64,000 nucleotides of DNA from Halorussus lipolyticus (GTDB taxonomy: Archaea > Halobacteriota > Halobacteria > Halobacteriales > Haladaptataceae), in the NCBI RefSeq assembly GCF_029338375.1, contig NZ_CP119804.1:310001-374000 (forward strand), in the 5' to 3' direction. Of this stretch, positions 9,105 to 18,193 are shown piece by piece. Numbering within the stretch: position 1 is the first letter of the stretch; each line of letters opens with the position of its first letter. Below the pieces are notes generated by a model. The model had not been told where the DNA came from. It saw only the letters and a list, made by a program, of their open reading frames with translations, and searched no databases. The position numbers and the translations under genes were made by a program.

Positions 9105-9112
9105 GATATATG
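9105..9112 (+). promoter_or_regulatory. TATA box for cdd
   Basis: The run GATATATG ends 27 bases before the ATG at 9139, typical of a leaderless haloarchaeal promoter. Confidence 0.5.
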
Positions 9113-9138
9113 TCTCGGGCCTCCCAACGTCCGGTTCC

Positions 9139-9525
9139 ATGGACGAACTCGTCGAAGTCGCCCGCGAGGCCCAGACCGACGCCCACGTACCCTACTCCGA
9201 CTACCCGGTCGGCGCGGCGCTGTTGACCGCCGACGGAAGCGTCTACGTCGGGTGTAACATCGAGAACGCCAACTACAGCAACAGCCTCCACGCCGAGGAG
9301 GTCGCCATCGCCGAGGCCATCAAGGAGGGCCACCGCGAGTTCGACGCGCTGGCGGTGAGTTCCGGTCGGCGCGACGGTGTGACTCCCTGCGGGATGTGCA
9401 GACAGACCCTCTCGGAGTTCTGCGACGACGACATGCCAGTCATCTGCGACGAGGGTGACGACACGGCCGAGTACACACTCGGCGAACTCCTGCCCAACAC
9501 CATCACCGAGGAGATGCTGGAGTAG
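9139..9525 (+). CDS. cdd: cytidine deaminase
   Basis: A 128-residue homotetrameric-type cytidine deaminase that converts cytidine or deoxycytidine to uridine or deoxyuridine. The zinc and catalytic motif HAEEVAI (51-57) and the second zinc motif PCGMCRQ (Cys84, Cys87) are intact, and NIENANYSNSLHAE is a family signature. The ATG at 9139 gives normal length and follows a TATA box at the right distance. It lies next to uridine phosphorylase, which would take its product onward. Confidence 0.96.
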   Translation: MDELVEVAREAQTDAHVPYSDYPVGAALLTADGSVYVGCNIENANYSNSLHAEEVAIAEAIKEGHREFDALAVSSGRRDGVTPCGMCRQTLSEFCDDDMPVICDEGDDTAEYTLGELLPNTITEEMLE

Positions 9526-9583
9526 CGACACGACGCTATCCGGAGACGCCGCCCGCCAGCGTCCTCGCTTCCAACATCCTCGG

Positions 9584-9591
9584 CTTTATAC
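9584..9591 (+). promoter_or_regulatory. TATA box for uridine phosphorylase gene
   Basis: CTTTATAC lies 25-32 bases before the ATG at 9616, so udp can be transcribed separately from cdd as a leaderless mRNA. Confidence 0.55.
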
Positions 9592-9615
9592 GCATCCGCC
9601 GAGTCAGCAATCGGC

Positions 9616-10440
9616 ATGACCGGTGACAGCGAAGACCCCAACGACGACGTGCAGTACCACATCGAGGTCGGCGAGGACGACGTGGCCGACGCCGTTCTCC
9701 TGCCGGGCAACCCCGAGCGCGTCGAGAAGATTACCCAGTTCTGGGACGACGCCGACGAGGTGGCCCATCACCGCGAGTACCGGACCGTCACGGGCGACTA
9801 CGAGGGAACGCCCATCAGCGTGACCTCGACCGGCATCGGTAGCCCCTCGGCGGCAATCGCGGTCGAAGAACTCGCCCGCGTCGGCGTGGAGACGTTCATC
9901 CGAGTCGGGTCCTGCGGCGCGATTCAGGAGGGCATGGAGGTCGGCGACTTAGTTATCACGACCGGCGGGGTCCGCCAAGAGGGGACCAGCGACGAGTACG
10001 TCCGGGAAGACTACCCCGCGGTTGCCGACTACGAGGTCGTCTCTGCACTGGTCGCGGCCGCCGAGCGCCTTGACTACGAGTACCACACCGGAATCACTAT
10101 GAGCGCCGACAGTTTCTACGCCGGGCAGGGCCGACCGGGCTACGACGGCTTCGAGGCCGCCGGAAGCGACGAACTCGTGGAGGGCCTGAAGGACGCCAAC
10201 GTCAAGAACATCGAGATGGAGGCCAGCGCAATCATGACTCTCGCCAACATCTACGGGCTTCGGTCGGGGGCGGTCTGCTCGGTGTTCGCCAACCGCGAGA
10301 CCGGCGAGTTCATGACCGAGGGCGAGAACCGCGCCGCCGAAACCGCCAGCCTCGCGGTGAAGCTACTGGCCAAGATGGACGAGAAGAAGGCCGAAGCGGG
10401 CGTTGAGCGATGGCATCCGGGGCTGAGTCTGGAGGAGTAG
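9616..10440 (+). CDS. udp: uridine phosphorylase family nucleoside phosphorylase
   Basis: A 274-residue PNP_UDP_1 family enzyme. It cleaves uridine with phosphate to uracil and ribose-1-phosphate. Visible are the phosphate-binding stretch VLLPGNPERVEKI, TSTGIGSPSAAIAVEEL, RVGSCGAIQ, and the base and ribose site NIEMEASAIMTLA. It would act after cytidine deaminase on imported nucleosides, and the ribose-1-phosphate could feed the phosphomutase encoded at the start of the locus. Confidence 0.93.
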   Translation: MTGDSEDPNDDVQYHIEVGEDDVADAVLLPGNPERVEKITQFWDDADEVAHHREYRTVTGDYEGTPISVTSTGIGSPSAAIAVEELARVGVETFIRVGSCGAIQEGMEVGDLVITTGGVRQEGTSDEYVREDYPAVADYEVVSALVAAAERLDYEYHTGITMSADSFYAGQGRPGYDGFEAAGSDELVEGLKDANVKNIEMEASAIMTLANIYGLRSGAVCSVFANRETGEFMTEGENRAAETASLAVKLLAKMDEKKAEAGVERWHPGLSLEE

Positions 10441-10594
10441 GCCCCGAAACTGCGTTGCAGATACGGGGTGTCGGTAACCCCAAAAGAATGGAAGATATTT
10501 ATTAAACAAACGTATAGTTATCTAAGAGTCTCCGCAGGTTCGCTAGCGTCCCGAACTCGATTTCGGAGGCGAACAATTAACTACCATCACGGAA

Positions 10595-10772
10595 CCAACT
10601 CGCCCCGGACGTTTCGCGCGGTCACGCGAGCGGGGCGAGTGTGACCTCGGCAGTCGCAACCCGCGCAGGCCACAGGCCGAGCAGGACCGTCTGCCGGTGG
10701 TCGCCCGGTGCCGGGGCCGAGGACCGCCAGTCCGACTACCCCGAGAGGGCTGAGCCAGATTCAAGAGTCACA
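10595..10772 (+). repeat. dispersed repeat family 2, copy Y
   Basis: The 350-base gap between udp and the methyltransferase holds an AT-rich stretch (10490-10525) and then this repeat. CGGACGTTTCGCGCGGTC is shared with copy X at 49.49 kb, and the 3' part (10715-10772, ending AGCCAGATTCAAGAG) is shared base for base with copy Z. It is inverted relative to copy Z. Confidence 0.75.
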
Positions 10773-10790
10773 ACGCCGAACCGCCGATAG

Positions 10791-11405
10791 ATGACCGACG
10801 CCGACACCATCGCCACCTACCAGTCGGTCGCCGACGAGTATCGGGCACGCCACGGCGACCGCTCGGTGGTCGAGGAGCTAGTCGAGCAGTTTCTGGACCA
10901 TCTCGACGCCGCTCTCGCCGAGCGCGACCGAACCAACCCCGAGAGCGCCCGAGTCGCGGATATTGGCTGTGGACCCGGCTGGGAGTCGGCCACCTTCGCC
11001 GACCGGGGTCACGAAGTCGTCGGCGTGGACCTCACGCCCGCCTTCCTCCGGTCTGCACGAAGCGAGGCCCCCGACGCCGAGGTGGCGCGGATGGACATGC
11101 GGAGCCTCGGCTTTCCTCGGGACTCATTCGACGGTCTCTGGGTCTGCGCGTCGTTTCTCCACGTTCCGAGAGCGGACGCGGCCGAGACGCTTCGGGAGTT
11201 CCGGCGCGTCCTCCGAGCGGGCGGCGTCGTCTTCCTCTCGGTCAAGGCGGGCGACGGCGAGACGGAGGGCGACGGGTACGACGAGGACCGCCGACGGTTC
11301 ACCCTCTACCGGGGCGACGAGTTGCGAGAACTGGCCGCCGACGCGGGCTTCGAAGTCGAGGACGTGAGCGAGGACGACTGGGTGACGCTCCTCGGACGAG
11401 CGTGA
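10791..11405 (+). CDS. class I SAM-dependent methyltransferase
   Basis: A 204-residue methyltransferase of the Methyltransf_11/25 type. Motif I is VADIGCGPGWES (about 52-63), the acidic end of strand 2 is VVGVDL, and a FDGLWVCASFLHVPR motif IV region follows. The substrate is unknown; nothing in the fold or neighbours identifies it. It converges with the USP gene downstream. Confidence 0.88.
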   Translation: MTDADTIATYQSVADEYRARHGDRSVVEELVEQFLDHLDAALAERDRTNPESARVADIGCGPGWESATFADRGHEVVGVDLTPAFLRSARSEAPDAEVARMDMRSLGFPRDSFDGLWVCASFLHVPRADAAETLREFRRVLRAGGVVFLSVKAGDGETEGDGYDEDRRRFTLYRGDELRELAADAGFEVEDVSEDDWVTLLGRA

Positions 11406-11414
11406 CCGACGGGG

Positions 11415-12308
11415 CTACTCGTCGGCGTCAGGCGACCGCACCGACAGCACCGGCATCTCCGCGGTCCGAACGATTTTCGCGGTGGTGCTACCGAGGAAGT
11501 ACCGCTCGAAACCGCTCCGGCCGTGGGTCCCCATGGTAACGAGGTCGATGTCGTTCTCGTCGGCGTAGTCGAGGAGGCTGACTGCCGGGATACCCTTCCG
11601 GACGGCGGTAGTCGCGTCGAGACCGGCCTCGCGGGCCTGTTCGGCGACGGCCTCGGTGGCCGTCTCGCCCTGCTCCTCGAACGTGTCGAGGAGCGTGGTC
11701 TGGGGCGTCACGTCGTCGGTACTCGTCATCGCTCGCACGTCCATCACGTTGACCGCGTGGATGGTGGCGTCGTACTTCTCGGCGAGCGTGACGGCGTGGG
11801 CGACCGCGGTGGCGGCACACTCGCTCCCGTCGGTCGGAATCATGATGTCGTCGTAGCCGTCGCCGACGACGCTCTGGTCGGTCGCCCGGACCGTGAACAC
11901 CGGCATGTCCGCGAGTCGGACGACCCGCTCGGTGACGCTCCCGGTGACGTATCGGTTCAGGCCGGTCCGGCCGTGAGTGCCCATGAACACGAGGTCCGCG
12001 TCGTTCTCGTCGGCGTAGTCGAGGATACCCTCGGCGGGTTTGCCCCGCACGACCGCCGTCTGAACGTCGTCGCCGGGGTCGGCGAGTGCCTCGACTGCCG
12101 AAATCGTCTCCCGAGCGTCGTCTTCGAGTTGTTCGATGAACGCTTCGTCTACGCCGCCGGCACTGAAAAGGCCGCCAGCGTCCTGCACGTCCACGACGTT
12201 GACGAGGTGGACTGTCGCATCGAATACGCGGGCCACGTTCAGCGCGTGTTCGGCGGCGCGCTCGGCGTGTTCGCTACCATCAGTGGGGACGAGGAGCGTG
12301 TCGTACAT
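11415..12308 (-). CDS. tandem universal stress protein (two UspA domains)
   Basis: A 297-residue protein made of two UspA domains. Each ends in the ATP-binding signature: MGTHGRTGLNRYVTGSVTE in the first half and MGTHGRSGFERYFLGSTTA in the second. Each starts with the phosphate-site strand (LVPTDGSEHA, MIPTDGSECA). Such proteins bind nucleotides and act in stress physiology. The ATG at 12308 starts directly at the domain. It is convergent with the methyltransferase gene. Confidence 0.93.
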   Translation of the reverse strand: MYDTLLVPTDGSEHAERAAEHALNVARVFDATVHLVNVVDVQDAGGLFSAGGVDEAFIEQLEDDARETISAVEALADPGDDVQTAVVRGKPAEGILDYADENDADLVFMGTHGRTGLNRYVTGSVTERVVRLADMPVFTVRATDQSVVGDGYDDIMIPTDGSECAATAVAHAVTLAEKYDATIHAVNVMDVRAMTSTDDVTPQTTLLDTFEEQGETATEAVAEQAREAGLDATTAVRKGIPAVSLLDYADENDIDLVTMGTHGRSGFERYFLGSTTAKIVRTAEMPVLSVRSPDADE

Positions 12309-12405
12309 AGTGAATCGTACCAGTAGATAGGACGACAAATCCCTTAATCTAACTGGTAGTTCTCACAAAGCGAGAACGACGTTCGCGGAGTGACGTGACG
12401 CCGGC

Positions 12406-13548
12406 CTACAGCAGGTCGGCGTCCACGAGTCTATCGACCGCTTCGCCGATACGCTCCTTGCTGTTGGCGTAGGAGATGCGGGCGTAGCCCGGCGCACCGA
12501 ACGCGCTCCCCGGAACGGTGGCGACGTGGGCCTGTTCGAGGGCGTCCTCGCACCACGTCTGGTCGTCGTCAGCGACGGGTATCATCAGGTAGAACGCGCC
12601 GTCCGGTTCGGGGGCCGCTACGTCCTCGTCGCCGAGTCTGTCCAGCAGGAACTCTCTGCGCTCGGCGAAGGCCTCGACCATCTCGGAGACCGACTCGTCG
12701 GTGTTCCGCAGGGCCTCGATGCCCGCGTGCTGGACGAAGTTGGTCGCACAAGAGACCGAGTGGGAATGAAGCTTTCCGGCTTGGGAAATGACCGCCTCGG
12801 GCGCGGCGAAGTAGCCGAGTCGCCACCCGGTCATCGAGTAGGCCTTCGAGAAACCGTTGACCGTGACGGTCCGGTCGGCCATCCCCTCGAAGGTGCCGAG
12901 ACTGGTCGGCTCCTCGCCGTAGGTGATTTGCTGGTAAATCTCGTCGCTGATGACGGTCACGTCGTGTTCGACCGCGAGGTCGGCAACGCCCGCTAGCGCG
13001 CTATCGGAGTAGACCGCGCCGGTGGGGTTGTTCGGCGAGTTGACCACGAGGAGTTCCGTCTCGTCGGAAATCTCCTCGCCAAGTTCGTCCAGCGCGGGTT
13101 CGAGTTGGAAGTCGTGGGGCGCGAGGTCAACGCGGTTGAGGTCCCCACCGGCCAACTTGACCATCGCCTCGTAGGAGACCCACGCCGGGTCGAGCAGGAC
13201 CACTTCGTCGCCGTCGTCGACGAGGGTCTGGATGGCCTCGTAGAGCGCCTGCTTCGCACCGGGCGTGACGATGACGTTCTCGGCCTCGTGGTCGAGGCCG
13301 TCGGCTTGCAGTTTCTCGGCGATGGCTTCTTTGAGTTCTGCAATTCCGTTCGAGGACGTGTAGCCGGTGTGTCCGGCGTCCATCGCGTCCTGTCCGGCGT
13401 CCACGATGTTCTCGGGCGTCGGGAAGTCGGGTTCGCCGACGCTCAGGTCTACCACGTCAGCGCCCTCGGCTTCCAGTTCGCCGGCGAGGTTGCTGATTGC
13501 GAGAGTTGCGCTCGGTTCGACGCGCTGAATCCTGTCTGAGAAGTGCAT
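12406..13548 (-). CDS. PLP-dependent aminotransferase (aspartate/aromatic class I)
   Basis: A 380-residue fold-type I aminotransferase. The PLP lysine lies in VNGFSKAYSMTGWRLGYF, the substrate-arginine region YARISYANS is near the C-terminus, and NSPNNPTGAVYS is the cofactor Asn/Pro signature. The length and motifs fit archaeal AspC-like enzymes that transaminate aspartate or other amino acids with 2-oxoglutarate. It lies 1 base after the ribH stop, so the two are co-transcribed. Confidence 0.92.
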   Translation of the reverse strand: MHFSDRIQRVEPSATLAISNLAGELEAEGADVVDLSVGEPDFPTPENIVDAGQDAMDAGHTGYTSSNGIAELKEAIAEKLQADGLDHEAENVIVTPGAKQALYEAIQTLVDDGDEVVLLDPAWVSYEAMVKLAGGDLNRVDLAPHDFQLEPALDELGEEISDETELLVVNSPNNPTGAVYSDSALAGVADLAVEHDVTVISDEIYQQITYGEEPTSLGTFEGMADRTVTVNGFSKAYSMTGWRLGYFAAPEAVISQAGKLHSHSVSCATNFVQHAGIEALRNTDESVSEMVEAFAERREFLLDRLGDEDVAAPEPDGAFYLMIPVADDDQTWCEDALEQAHVATVPGSAFGAPGYARISYANSKERIGEAVDRLVDADLL

Positions 13549-13549
13549 G

Positions 13550-13951
13550 TTAGAGTTCCTCCGCGAGTTCGATTGCGGCGTCTACTGCTTCTTCGCCCTT
13601 GGTGACACGCTCGCGGGCTTCCGCCCCGGACATCCCCGGTCCGGAGACCCCAAATGTGACGGGTTTGTCTCGGTCGAGGCTCACGTCGGTCAGGCCTTGG
13701 GCGGCCGCGTCGGTGATAACTTGGTCGTGGTCGGTATCACCGGTCACGACGGTTCCGACCACTGCCACGGCGTCGATTTCGTCGCGGCGGGCCAGTCGGT
13801 CGGCCGCCAGCGGCGAGTCGTATGCGCCGGGGACGTGGAGGGTCTCGACCACCTCGGCACCGCGGTCGGCGGCGGCCTCGTGGGCGTGTTCTTCCATCTG
13901 TTCGGTGACCTCGCGGTTGAACCGCGAGACGACGAGACCGAGCGAAACCAT
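13550..13951 (-). CDS. ribH: 6,7-dimethyl-8-ribityllumazine synthase
   Basis: A 133-residue lumazine synthase, which condenses 5-amino-6-ribitylaminouracil with dihydroxybutanone phosphate in riboflavin synthesis. Visible are the start VSRFNREVTEQM, the substrate loop HVPGAYDSPLAADRL and VVGTVVTGDTDHDQVIT. The C-terminal helices are short, as in other haloarchaeal versions. The ATG at 13951 places VVSRFN at the normal distance. The aminotransferase gene follows after 1 base. Confidence 0.92.
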   Translation of the reverse strand: MVSLGLVVSRFNREVTEQMEEHAHEAAADRGAEVVETLHVPGAYDSPLAADRLARRDEIDAVAVVGTVVTGDTDHDQVITDAAAQGLTDVSLDRDKPVTFGVSGPGMSGAEARERVTKGEEAVDAAIELAEEL

Positions 13952-14031
13952 GTCGGGACCGAGGTTTGGGCGCGTAAAAGAACTACCGTTCTCCGGAAAA
14001 CTTGTATCCCTCGGGATGGATTCCGGAAACG

Positions 14032-15786
14032 ATGACTGCTGACGAGCAGTCCGCGACGACTCGGCGGTGGACCCCCGAGTCGGCGAGCGCGTTCGGTCGG
14101 TCGGTCGGCACGAGGACTGCCGTGGCGGTCCTCGCGGTGACGCTGTTGTCGCTGTCGCTCCGACTGTTCGCGCTCGGGTCGCGGACGTTTCACTGGGACG
14201 AGGCACGGGTCGGTTACTGGATTCTGCGCTACGCCGAAAACGGCATCTGGGAGTACCACGCCGTCATCCACGGCCCCTTCCTCTACCACGTCAACAAGTA
14301 CCTGTTCCAGTGGTTCGGCGCGAGCGACTTCCTCGCTCGCCTCCCAGTCGCAGTAGTTTCGGGCTTACTGCCGCTGACCGCGTGGCTGTTCCGCGAGCGA
14401 CTGCGCCGGGTCGAGATGATAGCCGTCGGTCTCTTCTTCGCGGCTAACCCCGTCGTCCTCTACTACTCGCGGTTCATGCGCAACGACGTTCTGCTGGCGG
14501 CGTTCATGGTGTACGCGCTGGCGTTCTACACTCGGCTGTTCGACACGAAGAAACCGCGGTATCTCTACCTCGGGACGCTGATGCTCGCGCTGGCGTTCAC
14601 CACCAAGGAGAACGTGCTGGTCTACGTCGTGACGTGGGTCGGCGCGGCCGTCCTGCTGTTCGACCACCGACTTCAGTTGGTGGCGGGGGCCGACGACCGG
14701 AAGGCCTTCCTGCGCGAGGAGGCCCGCGAGGCGTGGCGCGCGCTCTGGGTCGGCCGGTGGGGTCTCCACCTCGTGCTGGGGATTCTGTTCTTCTTCGCGG
14801 TCGTGATTTTCTTCTACGCGCCGCGGGCAGGACCCACCTCCGACCCCGGTCTCTGGAAGGCCTTCTCGAATCCGGGGATGTTCCCGGCGGTAATCGAGGA
14901 GGCCACTGTCGGGTCGTGGGAGTCGTTCGTCAGCAAGTGGGGTGAGGGGAACCAAAAGTCGTACCTCTCGACGTTCAAGTCGCTCGGCGCGGTGCTGTGG
15001 GCCGGGTCGGCCGCACTGCTGGCGCTGTCGGTCGTGGGGTTCGTCACCGACCGGTACGTCGGCGAGCGACCCCGAGACGTGGTTTCGTTCACCTTCTACT
15101 GGGGCTTCGTCAGCGTGCTGGGCTATCCCGTCATCGTGGAGAACGCCTTCCCGTGGGAGGTCATCCACGCCGTCGTGCCGCTGGTGATTCCGGCGGGCGT
15201 CGGGTTGGCGATTCTCGTCCGATGGGGCGCGGAGGCCATCACGGATGGTGACGCGGTGAGCGCGACGTTGGCGGCCTTGCTGGTGTTGCTGGTCGCCGGA
15301 CAGGTCGCGGCGACCGGAGTCACCACGACCTACCAGCACCCCGCAGACCAGTACCTCGACGGCGAGAGCGAGCGGAACAAACTGGTCCAGTACGGCCAAC
15401 CCGCGTCCGGCCTCGGGGACACGCTCGAACGAGTTCGCTACGCCTCGAAGCAGAACGAGGGGACCGACGTGCTGTACTACGGGACCGACTTCTACGTCGA
15501 GGACGAGACGGAGAACGACCGGTGGTCTGCGGGCGGTGGCTGGTACGACCGCCTGCCGCTCCCGTGGTACACCGAGAAGTACGGCGCTGAAGTCGATAGC
15601 ACCGTGAAGTTGAACGAGGTCGGGTCGAACCCGCCGCCGGTCGTCATCGCCCGTGCTGGCGACCGGAGCGCGGTGGCCGACCGCCTCGACGGCTATCGCG
15701 CCTACGAGGAGGAGATGACCCTGTGGGGAAGCGAGACGGTCTTCTTCATCGACGAGGACTACCGCCGACCACAGGCGGGCGAGTAA
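14032..15786 (+). CDS. Agl23-like polytopic membrane protein (TIGR03663 family)
   Basis: A 584-residue membrane protein with a GT-C-like layout. An N-terminal helix is followed by a luminal-type loop TFHWDEARVGYW with an acidic pair, then about ten hydrophobic segments to about residue 430 and a soluble C-terminal domain of about 150 residues. This matches the haloarchaeal TIGR03663 family, tied to dolichol-linked sugar flipping in N-glycosylation (Agl23). A role in glycan transfer or flipping is from the family, not proven here. No other agl gene is adjacent. Confidence 0.8.
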   Translation: MTADEQSATTRRWTPESASAFGRSVGTRTAVAVLAVTLLSLSLRLFALGSRTFHWDEARVGYWILRYAENGIWEYHAVIHGPFLYHVNKYLFQWFGASDFLARLPVAVVSGLLPLTAWLFRERLRRVEMIAVGLFFAANPVVLYYSRFMRNDVLLAAFMVYALAFYTRLFDTKKPRYLYLGTLMLALAFTTKENVLVYVVTWVGAAVLLFDHRLQLVAGADDRKAFLREEAREAWRALWVGRWGLHLVLGILFFFAVVIFFYAPRAGPTSDPGLWKAFSNPGMFPAVIEEATVGSWESFVSKWGEGNQKSYLSTFKSLGAVLWAGSAALLALSVVGFVTDRYVGERPRDVVSFTFYWGFVSVLGYPVIVENAFPWEVIHAVVPLVIPAGVGLAILVRWGAEAITDGDAVSATLAALLVLLVAGQVAATGVTTTYQHPADQYLDGESERNKLVQYGQPASGLGDTLERVRYASKQNEGTDVLYYGTDFYVEDETENDRWSAGGGWYDRLPLPWYTEKYGAEVDSTVKLNEVGSNPPPVVIARAGDRSAVADRLDGYRAYEEEMTLWGSETVFFIDEDYRRPQAGE

Positions 15787-15855
15787 CCACATTCTTGCAT
15801 ATCGCCAGTCCGAGTTGGCAAATCTTATGCAGACCTATCCACAACTCACGGGTAG

Positions 15856-17022
15856 ATGAGCGACACAGAGACGCTTGGCGTCGTCGGCGGCGGACAGCTC
15901 GGCCGGATGTTGGCGGAGGCGGCCGCACCCCTCGGCGTCGAAGTCGTGGTCCTCGACCCGACGCCCGAGTGCCCGGCCTCGCCGGTCGCCCGCGACCAAA
16001 TCGTCGGCGAGTTCGACGACGAGGAGGGCGTTCGGGAGTTGGCCTCGCGCGCGGACTACCTAACGTATGAAATCGAGTTGGCCGACCCCGACCTGCTGGA
16101 GGCGGTCGGCTGGGAGTTCGACGTGCCGGTCCACCCCGACCCCGAGACGCTCCGGACGATTCAGGACAAGTTGGTCCAGAAGGAGGCCCTGCGCGAGGCC
16201 GGGATTCCGGTGCCCGACTTCCGGCAGGTTGACGACCGCGAGGACTTGGAGGCGGCGCTGGACGAGTTCGGCTATCCGGTCATGCTCAAGGCCCGCGAAG
16301 GCGGCTACGACGGCCGGGGGAACGTCCCCATCGAGGACGAGGCGGATGTCGGGGCGGCGCTGGCCGAAATCGAGGAGACCACCGACGGCGAGGGCGCGAA
16401 CGCGATGGTCGAGGAGTTCGTGGACTTCGAGCGCGAGGTGTCCGTGATTGGCGCGAAGGGAGCGGGTGAGACTGCGACCTTCCCCCTCGGCGAGAACGTC
16501 CACCGCGAGGAGATTCTGCGCGAGACGGTGGTTCCGGCCCGGACCGACGAGGCCGTCGCCGAGCGCGCCCGCGAGGTGGCAGAAGACGTGTTGGACCTGC
16601 TGTCGGGGCGCGGCGTCTACGGTATCGAGATGTTCAAGGCTCCCGACGGGGAGATTTCGGTCAACGAAATCGCCCCGCGACCCCACAACTCGGGCCACTA
16701 CACCATCGAGGGCGCGCTGACCTCCCAGTTCGAGCAACACGTTCGCGGCGTGACTGGGCGACCGCTCGGCGCGACCGACCTCCGGAGTCCGATTGCGATG
16801 GCGAACATTCTCGGCGACATCGAGGAGCGCCAACCCGCCGACCTCTCGGGCGACGAGGAGATTCTGTCCCATCCCGACGCGAGTTACCACTGGTACGGCA
16901 AGCACGAAGTCTATCCCCTGCGGAAGATGGGCCACCTGACCGTAATCGGCGAGGCCGAAAGCGACACCGAAGAACTGCTTCGAGACGCCCGCGACTTGCG
17001 CGACGAGGTGACTTTCGAATGA
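15856..17022 (+). CDS. purK: N5-carboxyaminoimidazole ribonucleotide synthase
   Basis: A 388-residue ATP-grasp enzyme converting AIR, bicarbonate and ATP to N5-CAIR in purine synthesis. The N-terminal start is VVGGGQLGRMLAEAA, the ATP-grasp core includes YPVMLKAREGGYDGRGN (about 135-152), and the metal site region is VNEIAPRPHNSGHYTIEG. It overlaps purE by 4 bases (ATGA), so the labile N5-CAIR can be used by the co-made mutase. Confidence 0.96.
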   Translation: MSDTETLGVVGGGQLGRMLAEAAAPLGVEVVVLDPTPECPASPVARDQIVGEFDDEEGVRELASRADYLTYEIELADPDLLEAVGWEFDVPVHPDPETLRTIQDKLVQKEALREAGIPVPDFRQVDDREDLEAALDEFGYPVMLKAREGGYDGRGNVPIEDEADVGAALAEIEETTDGEGANAMVEEFVDFEREVSVIGAKGAGETATFPLGENVHREEILRETVVPARTDEAVAERAREVAEDVLDLLSGRGVYGIEMFKAPDGEISVNEIAPRPHNSGHYTIEGALTSQFEQHVRGVTGRPLGATDLRSPIAMANILGDIEERQPADLSGDEEILSHPDASYHWYGKHEVYPLRKMGHLTVIGEAESDTEELLRDARDLRDEVTFE

Positions 17023-17654
17023 GCGAACTTCAGCAACTCATCGACGACATCCGAGCGGAGGCAGAGCGCGACAGAAATCCCGAGGACACTCCCGAAATCG
17101 GCATCATCATGGGAAGCGACTCGGACCTCGACGTGATGGCGGGGTCCGAAGAAGGGCGACCCGGAGCCTACGACGCCCTGACCGAACTAGGTTTCGAGGA
17201 AATCACCGATTACGACGACCCGCCCGAGGCCCGATTCACCTTCGAGACCTACGTGGTGTCGGCCCACCGGACGCCCGAGTTGATGTACGCCTACGCGGAA
17301 ACTGCCGAGGACCGCGGCCTCGACGTAATCATCGCGGGCGCTGGCGGGAAGTCCGCCGACCTGCCGAACATGACGGCCTCGCTGGCCTACCCCCTGCCGG
17401 TCGTCGGCGTGCCGGTCCAAGAGAAGTCCCTCCCCTCCGTGGTCGGGATGCCACAGGGCGCGCCCCTCGTCGCGGTGGACGCGGGCAAGTCGTTCAACGC
17501 CGCGCTATCGGCAGTCCAGATTCTCGCCCGCCAGCACGACGACCTGCGCGAGGAGTTGGTCGAGTACCACGACGACCTGCAAGCGGGCGTGGCCGACGTG
17601 TCCCGGCGACTCCACGAACAGGGGACGCCCGGTTTCCGAAGCGAGCGCGAGTGA
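17019..17654 (+). CDS. purE: N5-carboxyaminoimidazole ribonucleotide mutase
   Basis: A 211-residue class I PurE that rearranges N5-CAIR to CAIR. Signatures are IIMGSDSDLDVM, VVSAHRTPELMYAYA, and AGAGGKSADLPNMTASLA. It is longer than bacterial PurE (about 160) because of an N-terminal extension and an acidic insert after the first motif (about 50-70), as in other haloarchaea. It is translationally coupled to purK. Confidence 0.95.
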   Translation: MSELQQLIDDIRAEAERDRNPEDTPEIGIIMGSDSDLDVMAGSEEGRPGAYDALTELGFEEITDYDDPPEARFTFETYVVSAHRTPELMYAYAETAEDRGLDVIIAGAGGKSADLPNMTASLAYPLPVVGVPVQEKSLPSVVGMPQGAPLVAVDAGKSFNAALSAVQILARQHDDLREELVEYHDDLQAGVADVSRRLHEQGTPGFRSERE

Positions 17655-17710
17655 CAGACGGCGACTGACGCAGACTGGCGACGACCAGTGCCGGGCCTCC
17701 GTCGTCCCCG

Positions 17711-17767
17711 CTCGAAATTGGAAATAATTGCGAGAGAACGCTCCTTATTTTCCTTAGCAATTTCGAG
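17711..17767. repeat. long-loop inverted repeat in the purE-nuoA gap
   Basis: CTCGAAATTG (17711-17720) and its exact complement CAATTTCGAG (17758-17767) enclose a 37-base AT-rich loop. The 539-base gap between purE and nuoA holds no credible gene. This is the only clear structure apart from the nuo TATA box. It may end purKE transcripts or serve as an operator. Confidence 0.45.
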
Positions 17768-18145
17768 TTGTTTCCGGCTCCAGTCGCCGAACAGACGCAA
17801 TCGGGGATTTCGAGACAGCGCATCCGCGGCCAGCCCCGGTCACGGACCGGTCGGAGGTAAAATCAACGCTCGACAGTCGAAATTCCACGCCCGGTAGCGC
17901 CGATGAAACCGGCCGGGAGGGCCGACCGAACCGGTCGTGAACCGACATCTCCGACCGTTTCGCGGTGGGTTCGTCCGGTTGTATCTGCTTAACGTCAGTT
18001 CTGTGGGTTGACAATCGCTCGGTAGCGTCTGTGAACCCTGCGAGTCGTCGGATTCGACTCGAAACATTCCGTTTCCCGACAGAAACCGTCAAGCCTGCGA
18101 AACGCGCTTGAGGCGGCCAGATTCGTTGGAATCGCAAGAATCAAC

Positions 18146-18153
18146 GCTTATAG
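18146..18153 (+). promoter_or_regulatory. TATA box for the nuo operon
   Basis: GCTTATAG is followed about 25 bases later by the likely start near 18177, leaving a short leader with a purine-rich TAGGAG 9 bases before the nuoA ATG at 18194. Confidence 0.5.
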
Positions 18154-18193
18154 GGGTGCGCTCATAATCTCCGCGTGGTAGGAGAATATCCGC

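Noticed and set aside
8971-9138. N-terminal extension of cytidine deaminase by 56 codons
   Set aside because: The extension is encoded by repeat copy Z, and a TATA box lies within it at the right distance for ATG 9139.
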